Source: Methylotenera oryzisoli (GTDB lineage Bacteria > Pseudomonadota > Gammaproteobacteria > Burkholderiales > Methylophilaceae). Taken from it: a stretch of 64,000 nt of DNA. Location: the NCBI RefSeq assembly GCF_004661485.1, contig NZ_PQVH01000008.1:372001-436000 (forward strand). Reading direction: 5' to 3'. Of this stretch, positions 47,930 through 55,900 are shown one piece after another (the first letter of the stretch is position 1; each line of letters begins with the position of its first letter). Made by a program: the position numbers and the translations under genes. Below the pieces are notes generated by a model, which ran no database searches, was not told the DNA's origin, and was given only the letters and a program-made list of their open reading frames with translations.

Positions 47930-49266
47930 GATGCATGATCTTTCTTCAACGACAATATCGCTAGGTGTTTAAGGATGGGATGAATAACATAATATGTCTC
48001 ACCTTCTTCTGGGTGCTGTTCAAAAAGTGTAGGGAAATCACCAGAACTGATATAAGCACGTAAAACTTCTACCAATAAATCTGCACGTATCGCGGAATCA
48101 TAGGCGCGATCAACATCCATATTAAAAGGCGGGATAGGATAATGTTTCTGCGCCACTACGGGCCCTGTATCAATCATACGATCGAGGAATAAAGCCGTAA
48201 CACCTGGCATCTCTTGTTTTAACAACGCATAATAAATGGTGGTACTGCCACGATACTGCGGCAACCAACCAGAGTGCATATGCAGGAACTTTGGCGCCAA
48301 TGCTAGCGTACGCTCGGACACTATCTGGCCACCAACGCCTGAATAAATAATGGCAGAAGGCTCTGCGTCCGAGATGCAGTTTACACATTCCTCTGAGTTT
48401 ACATCAACTGAACTACATCGGCTTATCTCTATATTTGCCCGATCACAGGTTTGCATAATTGACTCTGCAAGGTTCGGTAACAAAATACCATGCCAACGAT
48501 TATTTGGCGTGCTTTGTTGCTCAAGTGAAGGAGTATCACCTAGTAAAATAACCTTCTCTGGATACAATCCATTGGCAACCAACGCTTGAATATATGCCTG
48601 AGAACGTGCTGTCTGCGCGGCTAACAACACAACACCTTTGAGCTTCATGGGCATATGTTCAGCTAAGATTAGAGCATTCTGTCCAATTTCAACACCCCCC
48701 TCGACAGGCAGCCTTTCCAACTTCAAACAAAGCTCATCAACATGCCCTCGCTCTGCTAGCATTAAGCTTTGCACGCGACTACTCAACGATTCACTTAACT
48801 GCTGATACGCAGCCGTTAATGTATCCATAATCTTAAACAAGGCATTTAAATAGGGTAACGACAAAGTAATGGCGTAGGCCAAGTTCAATACTTCTGCAAA
48901 CCGAACATAACGTGTCCAATTTTTATAGTCCGTTACGTCAACAGGCCTCCAATTAAAATTGTAACGACTATGAAGCCGCTTACTCACCTCAAAGCGTTGT
49001 ACTAGCCTATTTAATGTTTGAATGGTTTGATGACCAGTATGATGTTCTGACAATTTTTGGTGTAGCACCTCAATCACATGCATGGTAGGAGAGCTATCTA
49101 AATCACTCGCCGCAGTATCAATCGCTTGCTTTTCAGTAAGCGTCTGCTCACGTTGCCTATGCCATGCTGTTAAAAACGCCTTGCCATGAAACTTTGTATA
49201 AAAATAGGTGTTTCTATTTTCCAATAGATCACCTGAGGCATAGTCATAAGAAACTGTGTGGTTCAA
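47926..49266 (-). CDS. Formyltransferase-like protein with novel N-terminal domain
   Basis: This 446-residue protein has an unrecognised, mostly helical N-terminal part (about 1-190). The C-terminal half (about 205-410) resembles the formyltransferase fold of Fmt, PurN and ArnA, with IIYSGVGGQIVSE, HMHSGWLPQYRGSTTIYYALL and FLDRMIDTGPVV. The catalytic Asn-x-His-Asp pattern is altered: the Asn position is His329, while His331 and Asp366 are kept. It starts at a TTG whose TTGA overlaps the CDP-amidate kinase stop, and it ends overlapping the glutamine kinase by four bases. I infer a role in modifying the phosphoramidate or its carrier sugar, not in initiator tRNA formylation. Confidence 0.7.
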   Translation of the reverse strand: MNHTVSYDYASGDLLENRNTYFYTKFHGKAFLTAWHRQREQTLTEKQAIDTAASDLDSSPTMHVIEVLHQKLSEHHTGHQTIQTLNRLVQRFEVSKRLHSRYNFNWRPVDVTDYKNWTRYVRFAEVLNLAYAITLSLPYLNALFKIMDTLTAAYQQLSESLSSRVQSLMLAERGHVDELCLKLERLPVEGGVEIGQNALILAEHMPMKLKGVVLLAAQTARSQAYIQALVANGLYPEKVILLGDTPSLEQQSTPNNRWHGILLPNLAESIMQTCDRANIEISRCSSVDVNSEECVNCISDAEPSAIIYSGVGGQIVSERTLALAPKFLHMHSGWLPQYRGSTTIYYALLKQEMPGVTALFLDRMIDTGPVVAQKHYPIPPFNMDVDRAYDSAIRADLLVEVLRAYISSGDFPTLFEQHPEEGETYYVIHPILKHLAILSLKKDHAS

Positions 49267-49781
49267 ATCAACCCCGCTTGCTCAAGAATATTTGAGGCTA
49301 ACACTTTAATATTGGCATCGTTTTTTGAGGTGTCGATCGTTACATCTGAGCCAACTGGACGTTCAAAGGGAATATCGATACCCACAACATTGTTCACCTC
49401 GCCTCTTCTTGCTGCGGCATACATACCTTTTACATCGCGCGCCATTAGGACATCTAAGGGTGCATCCATAAAGACCTCAAAATAATGACTAAAACGCTTT
49501 CTATTTTCTAAGCGCATATCAGGAAAAATTGATAAGATACAACACACCACATGAATACCCTGGCTATCTAGCATTTCACATAACGCTACAATTCTTTCAG
49601 CATTGATACGGCGCCCTTGAACCGTATATGGCTCATCACCTTGATCATGTGCAAAAACCTTACGAAGCTCATCTCCATCAAGCAACACTGTATTGGGTTT
49701 AACCTCACGTAACTGCCTTGCTACCTCATGCCCTAATGTGCTTTTACCAGAGCCCGAAAGACCAATCAACCAAATGACCAT
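49263..49781 (-). CDS. CysC-like kinase, probable CDP-amidate 3'-kinase (Cj1415-like)
   Basis: This 172-residue kinase has a P-loop GLSGSGKST (7-15), LDGDELRKVF, and an APS-kinase-like C-terminal half (APLDVLMARDVKGMYAAARRGEVNNVVGIDIPFERP). A classical APS kinase has ISPYRADR where this protein has LSIFPDMRLENRKR, and no sulphate-assimilation genes are nearby. The C. jejuni homologue Cj1415 phosphorylates the 3'-hydroxyl of cytidine diphosphoramidate. I use the ATG at 49781, where the family sequence MVIWLIG begins; it overlaps the stop of the upstream gene by one base (TAATG). A longer reading to 49916 would add unrelated residues. Confidence 0.78.
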   Translation of the reverse strand: MVIWLIGLSGSGKSTLGHEVARQLREVKPNTVLLDGDELRKVFAHDQGDEPYTVQGRRINAERIVALCEMLDSQGIHVVCCILSIFPDMRLENRKRFSHYFEVFMDAPLDVLMARDVKGMYAAARRGEVNNVVGIDIPFERPVGSDVTIDTSKNDANIKVLASNILEQAGLI

Positions 49782-52417
49782 TACGCTGCTCCGCCTTTGC
49801 CGACCATGTATTTCAAATTGAGCAATGCATTTGCCGCCACTTGCGCAGAAAAACCATAATAAGGTGCAAAATAGCGTTTTCTCAATACATGGCGCACAGA
49901 CCGTTGTTGGTCCCATATTGATGCGTCAGCTAAAAGTTCCGCAATAGTTAGGTCTGTGGGATTAACATTAATCAGATGTTTTCTGATTGTAATATCAGGT
50001 GAATCTTTGCCAGTTAAATCATCATCTATTGCGCCCGCTACATTAAGCAATATAAAGTTTTTGTCAGCATAGATTCCTGCGAGAGGCGGCCCACCGTAGT
50101 CAAACAACATAAAATCAGCAAGCTGATACAGTGGCAAGTTATCACTGCTATCTGTAATTAAATGCGTAAAATTATGCCGCCGCAAAGTGACCACCCGCTC
50201 AGGCTCACTCTCTGGCATTAATGGATGTAATTTTACAATAACATTATAGTGATCAGTCAGCGCACTGATTTCCGCATCAAAATGCGTAACAGAAGACAAT
50301 GTTTTCCATGTCGGTAACCAAACCACTGTCTTTTTCAATGGGTCGCAACCGTATCTTGCATGCAAATCGGCCTTGTCTAATTGCTGCGTAAAATATCGAT
50401 CAAACCTTGGGTATCCCATCTGTACCACTACAGCGTCAGTACTCTCTGAAAATATGCCCGCATGATATGGCCCAAAACATAAAATCACATCATAAAGGCT
50501 GTTCCATTCTGATAAATTCCAGCCAGACTTTCCTGCTGCATACATAAATCGAACGTTAATATTCCCTAACTGCTTTATTAAAGGTGAGCCAGATAAATTA
50601 ATTGGTTGATTGGAAACTAAATACTGATATCTGGAGTTTGCATGGATAACATCGCTAGCTGTAACTACATTACATTTCCATGGAGCAAAGAAAGCTAAGT
50701 CCGTTGCCTCTGCATCTCCGTACAGCACCACATCAAAACTACCTTCTGGCAATAAATCCCATACACAAGCATAGTGATTAACCAATTCAAGTGTATGCAC
50801 TAAAAACCCAATACGATTTATATCAAAACTACGCGTAAACTCTGCCGCTAACTTTTTGGCCATGCCAGCGCTAAGACCATACTTCATCCCCAACTCCAAA
50901 GCGTCTGCTGCACTATCGATGGCGCCTGACTGCATGAGTGTTGTGATATAACTTACCCAATACTGCTCTTGCTCAGGCCTTGCCATCACAGCACGCTCAA
51001 ACCTAGCCAAAGCAATAGAAGCATTTTGAGTGTGCGCTTCAATAACGCCCAAACCGTAATTAGCTTCGGCATGTTCTGGTTCTATTTTTAGCACCTCTTG
51101 ATACAAACCTACAGCCTGCTCTATACGCCCAGCTTGGTAATGCTTTCTTGCAGTGGTTAATGCCTCTTCAAGCACGGGGTTGATGATAGGCTGATGCTCT
51201 AGATACAACCCAAAGCTCTCAAGTGCTGATACAAGCGCCTGAAGGCTAATCTCAAAATCTGCATGGTTAATATCATTCCAGTTGCCAGTATCAACGACCT
51301 TACCTAAGACATAAGCTAGCTGATGACCAACGGCAAAAGCAATATTACTGAAATACCAATAATTGACGACTTTAGCGTCATTCATCAATACGATAACTTT
51401 TGCACCCTCTGGTGCCCACATCATATTTAATAAGGCAGCGCCTGATGCCGCCACAATGTATTTTGCTTGACTAAAAATTCTAATTTGTTCAGTAAAACTT
51501 AAAGTGCTAGGGTCAATACTGACAAAGCCCTCTGACTCTAACTTTTGCTGTATTGCAGCTTCATTCACCACAGAGCGTGCGTGATACTGCCTACCTGAGA
51601 ATCTCTTAATAAAAATTCTTTCTGGTGCCGACTCAGATTTTTCTTGAGCCACTAATGCCAGAAAAGCATTTCTAGTTGCGATTAAAGCATCTGGATGAAA
51701 AATGGCATGTTGCGGCTCGGCAAGCTGATGTAAAGCATCCGAAGAAATAGCATTGGGTCGCTGAAATACGATATTTGCCACAGGACTTACCCATAGCGCT
51801 TCAGGGAAGGTATTTAACGACATGGCATCTACTTTAAGCAGCTGGTCTTCTCTAACCCCTAATAAAAAGAGTGCCTCTAACATACTTGGGTATGATCTTG
51901 AATCAACCACTACTTTATAGGATGAGAAGTCGAGACCTTGCTCTTTAAGCAATACAAGCTGAGGTAAAAATTCAGTCATCCAGTGAGCATAATTATATGA
52001 TCCATTGCCAACTAGATTGATAACGCTACATGTGTAATTGTGTCGCTCTTTAATATTGCGATAGCCGATCATGTTTTGATCCTGCTTAATATAACAACTC
52101 AATGTAGCTTGCTCTGAGGTTTCCCAATATTCTGTAGAAAAATATTGATGGCAGATGCTCTTATTCTGAATAATGGGGAAAGCTGCCCCGCCTATCAGCT
52201 TAAAATCACTCACTACAGCACAATAAATTGCAGGATGCGTTAACGCATGCGCCTCAAATACATCTGCATTTGAGCACGCCTCCCCAAACATTGGAATCGC
52301 AGGTGTAACGTATGTAACTTGCTCTTTTAACTTTATACCGCCAAATTTAGCAACAGTGTCATCAACAGTCCCCAGCTCAAAAATCTCAAATTTTGATTTA
52401 TCTACATGATCACTCAT
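49781..52417 (-). CDS. GT61-TPR-glycerophosphotransferase-like fusion protein
   Basis: This 878-residue protein has three parts. Residues 1-405 resemble GT61 (DUF563) glycosyltransferases (NYAHWMTEFLPQLVLLKEQG at 142-161 and AASGAALLNMMWAPEGAKVIVL at 323-344). Residues 414-530 are the shared TPR module (LYQEVLKIEPEHAEANYGLG, QYWVSYITTLMQSG). Residues 531-878 form a GT-B-like region like CDP-glycerol glycerophosphotransferases (TVVWLPTWKTL 697-707, YNVIVKLHPLMPE 724-736, ADFMLFDYGGPPLAGIYADKNFILLN 767-792). Because the TagB/TagF family uses CDP-linked donors, the last region is a candidate for transferring phosphoramidate from the CDP carrier. It heads the coupled run 52417-44222. Confidence 0.75.
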   Translation of the reverse strand: MSDHVDKSKFEIFELGTVDDTVAKFGGIKLKEQVTYVTPAIPMFGEACSNADVFEAHALTHPAIYCAVVSDFKLIGGAAFPIIQNKSICHQYFSTEYWETSEQATLSCYIKQDQNMIGYRNIKERHNYTCSVINLVGNGSYNYAHWMTEFLPQLVLLKEQGLDFSSYKVVVDSRSYPSMLEALFLLGVREDQLLKVDAMSLNTFPEALWVSPVANIVFQRPNAISSDALHQLAEPQHAIFHPDALIATRNAFLALVAQEKSESAPERIFIKRFSGRQYHARSVVNEAAIQQKLESEGFVSIDPSTLSFTEQIRIFSQAKYIVAASGAALLNMMWAPEGAKVIVLMNDAKVVNYWYFSNIAFAVGHQLAYVLGKVVDTGNWNDINHADFEISLQALVSALESFGLYLEHQPIINPVLEEALTTARKHYQAGRIEQAVGLYQEVLKIEPEHAEANYGLGVIEAHTQNASIALARFERAVMARPEQEQYWVSYITTLMQSGAIDSAADALELGMKYGLSAGMAKKLAAEFTRSFDINRIGFLVHTLELVNHYACVWDLLPEGSFDVVLYGDAEATDLAFFAPWKCNVVTASDVIHANSRYQYLVSNQPINLSGSPLIKQLGNINVRFMYAAGKSGWNLSEWNSLYDVILCFGPYHAGIFSESTDAVVVQMGYPRFDRYFTQQLDKADLHARYGCDPLKKTVVWLPTWKTLSSVTHFDAEISALTDHYNVIVKLHPLMPESEPERVVTLRRHNFTHLITDSSDNLPLYQLADFMLFDYGGPPLAGIYADKNFILLNVAGAIDDDLTGKDSPDITIRKHLINVNPTDLTIAELLADASIWDQQRSVRHVLRKRYFAPYYGFSAQVAANALLNLKYMVGKGGAA

Positions 52418-52423
52418 TTAATG

Positions 52424-52882
52424 CTAGCCCTTCTTTGGCTTTGCTGGGTTACCGATAACAACCGCATGATCAGCAACATCTTTTGTCACCACTGAGCCAG
52501 CCCCTACCACTGCACCGATACCAATTCTAATACCGGGCAACAACACAGCGCCACCGCCGATAGAGGCACCTTTGCAAATAACAGTCTTCTCTAATTTAAA
52601 TGCAGTATTTTTAGACTTTGGGTACCGATCATTAGTGAAAGTGACATTAGGACCAATGAAAGCGTCATCTTCTATCGTAATGCCATCCCATATATAGTTA
52701 CCGCACTTAACTGTAACGTTATTACCAATCACTACTTCATTTTCGACAAAACAATGTGCGTTGATATTGCAGTTATCGCCGATTCTTGCGTCAGCTAAAA
52801 CTACGGTGAACTGCCATATTTTTGTACCAGCGCCAATATGCTCAGATTGGCAGTCGGCAAGCGGATGAATATTTTTAGACAT
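52424..52882 (-). CDS. fdtC: Left-handed beta-helix acyltransferase, FdtC/QdtC-like
   Basis: This 152-residue protein is a hexapeptide-repeat (left-handed beta-helix) acyltransferase. Repeated [I/V]G-type turns run through [37 protein letters not shown], ending with [25 protein letters not shown]. It matches the family that N-acetylates dTDP-3-amino-3,6-dideoxy sugars, the final step after FdtA and FdtB. The conserved FTNDRYPKS segment is typical of WxcM-N/FdtC-type members. It is separated from fdtA and fdtB by the whole phosphoramidate-type cluster, yet lies in the same direction, six bases from the next gene. Confidence 0.85.
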   Translation of the reverse strand: MSKNIHPLADCQSEHIGAGTKIWQFTVVLADARIGDNCNINAHCFVENEVVIGNNVTVKCGNYIWDGITIEDDAFIGPNVTFTNDRYPKSKNTAFKLEKTVICKGASIGGGAVLLPGIRIGIGAVVGAGSVVTKDVADHAVVIGNPAKPKKG

Positions 52883-52945
52883 TAATAATCCTAATCACTA
52901 CTACACATTGTCACTGAATATAAATCAATTAAAAAAGACCGCTAG

Positions 52946-55900
52946 TTAAGTCGCATCGCAAAGCTGTATTAGCTTTTTCTTAAAGGTATCACTAGAGCAA
53001 TTTGATACATAAAACTGTCTGGATTGCTGGGAGAACTTCGCGTGCTCTGCCATGACTGTCCTTAAACCCACGGTAAGTGTGTTTAGCGTGGACCACATTA
53101 AACCAATTTGTGCTTCTGCACCTACATACAGATAGCGAGGTGCATCCACTGGAACATAAGCAAGTAAGGGATATGCGGCAGCGGATGCTTCTAAGTTGGA
53201 CTTCCCACCAGGAGTTGGTGCCGAGCCCAAGAAAATATGCGCATCAATCGCCAGCAAACTCTCCCACAAGGATGGTACGTTACCCATGTATACAAATAAC
53301 GCAGGGTCTATCGATGCCTGCACTAAACTATCCTGAATCAACTGCACCTGCTCAGCTGAAAGCTCACCAAAGTGGTAATGCTTGCCTCCACATGTGGTTA
53401 ATGACGCTCGAATAATGCTACTCAAACTAAGGTCACCAGTCATCGTAAACTTGCCAGCAGAACCAGCGGTGACAGTAGAAAATTGTTGAATCGGATAATC
53501 AAACGTCTTGGCACCTAAATCATGGGAAGATGTCGGCAATAAAGTGACTGATTTACTCAAGTCTTGCGCACACAATTTAGCCATAGGCTCAAACAAATCG
53601 ACATGATTAAAGTGCGAGACTGTATTACCTAATGCCGGGTTATGGTCTGCATGGTGCACAAAATAATACGTGGTATCTATTGTTTTTTGACATGCCGCGA
53701 TCGCTACTGCATCTTCATGATGCGTCAGAATAAATACATTTTTGGCGCAAGTATTGATAAAGGCCGCTAGCCTTCTGGCTTTATCTAAATAAGCCTCGCT
53801 AGGCAAAATTAATACTGGACAGTTAAATAGCGATGCTACTTTTTCAAATAAATGTTTTTTTGCAAAACGATCATATATGTCGGTGATGATTAGAATTGGG
53901 TTCTCTACAGACGATAAAATCTCTTGTATGACTTTGGTATGACCTCCATAGTCGTAAACCTCTGATGCAATCACGACATTTGCCAGCTTATGCTCTCTAG
54001 CTATGACATCACCGAGCTCAAAATTTATGGTTTCCAATACACTGTCAAAATACGGTGTAAAAACTTTAGTACCAATAAACTCTGGCTGTAATTTGATGGC
54101 ACTGATGGACTTATAAATGAGCGATAGAATTTCGTTATGCTGATTGCCACTGAGCAATGCATTTATGGTGGGTTCGAATGCAGAAAAATCTAAATGTGGG
54201 GAAATACTGCTTTTAGACGCCGCCGCGTTAATTGCTTTGATATTAGCACTCAACATTTCCATCAGGTAGCGCTTAATGGCTTCATTTGAGCATAAAGAGT
54301 CGGTTACAGCGGGCGGTGCTTGGGCATCAATTTGCGCCAAGAATTCTTCAGCAATCACTTGTGCGGTTTGCGCAGTTAAACCAAACTTCTGCCCCAGCTC
54401 CAATGCCTCCAACACCGTTGCTACATCTGCAGATTGCATAAGTGCATCAATATAAGTCACCCAATACTGCTCAGCCTCTGGTTTAGATTGGACGGCATTT
54501 TCAAGTAGCGGTAATGCTGCATTAACGCCATGCAGGTTAAACACTACGATTCCTAGGCGGTAGTTAGCTTCCGGGTTGTCAGGCTGGATATTCAACACCT
54601 CTTGATAAAGAGTCGCGGCCTGCTCCAACTGACCGTCAGCTTCGTGCTGCTGAGCCATCTGCATCACGCCGTTCATTGCATCATGTAGCGCCTGCTGCTG
54701 AGGCGTATTGCTTTCCCACTTATTAAAATATAGCTGGCACTTCTGTGCCCAATGTGGCGAACCAAATGCGCCTTTACTCTGATGCGTTAACTTGATTGCC
54801 CATGTGCCCAAGCTTAACCCAGCATCTCTGGCACTGCGGCAAAAGTCTATATCGTATAGATGAAAGTCAAACTGCGGATCAAACCTCACTTGCGCAGCAT
54901 TGAGTGTCGATTTCCTTACGGCAAGAAATACACCGTCTAGCAACTCACACGCGGCGGGCACTTCTCCATAAAACTTATCTTCACCAAAAGCATGTGGACC
55001 ATGCCACACCGTGCCGCTTAAATACTCAGGCTCATCCCAAGTGAGGGCTGTATCGATAAATAACCAAGCTGGCTGATTGGGCAATCTACGCTTGTTACCC
55101 GCCACCCCAATCACATCAAAACTTGCCAGTCCGGCATTCAGCGTATCGACAAAGTTTGCTTCATCCACCCACACATCATCATGCACAAATACCAGAATAG
55201 CCCGATGATCTGCCTGCTCGATCGCTTGGTTAAATATGGTAGAAAGCCCCTGCGTATTATTAAAAGCTACGTTCGCAGTGATGCCGCTATCTTGTTTTAA
55301 ATGCCGATGCAACGATAGACCAAGCGCTGACTTGTGCCAAAAATCCTCTTCCGAATAGCGAGTAGCGCTGATAATTTGCACATAACGCTCCTGCTGGACT
55401 GGAGTTTCCGGTGTTTGAGGCACAGCACTATCACAGCCAGTTTTACCGATATGTGCATGCCACATTTCCAGCATTGCAGTCTCCATGTTCATGGCAAAGC
55501 GCTCTGCATCAAACAAAGGCGAGGCAAGTACTTGTGCTCTAAGCCCTGCTCTTAAATCAGACAGGCGATTCAAGTCACTGCAATGTGCTAATGCTTTATT
55601 CAGATACGCGCCTTTAGTGTCTGTCACCCAATCAGCAAGACCCGCGGCTGTGAGCATACTAGCGCCTTGCCTTGCAATTAGGCTATCACCGGCCAGTGTC
55701 AAGGTAGGCACACCCATCCATAGCGCCTCACAAGTGGTAGTGCCACCTGGGTACGGGAATGTATCCAAAATCAGATCAACATCGTGGTGCGAAACAAAGT
55801 AAGCCTCACGCGATACCGACCCCAGTAACGTCAGCCTCTCTGCGCCAACGCCTAACTGGGCAAACTTGGCGACCATATTAGCCACCACATCTGCATCCCC

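Noticed and set aside
47926-49266. Annotation as methionyl-tRNA formyltransferase
   Set aside because: The catalytic Asn is replaced, the N-terminal 190 residues are unrelated to Fmt, and the genomic context is a glycan locus.
49263-49781. Annotation as adenylylsulfate kinase of sulphate assimilation
   Set aside because: No cysD, cysN, cysH or related genes are near, a key APS-kinase segment is changed, and the gene is coupled to phosphoramidate-type genes.
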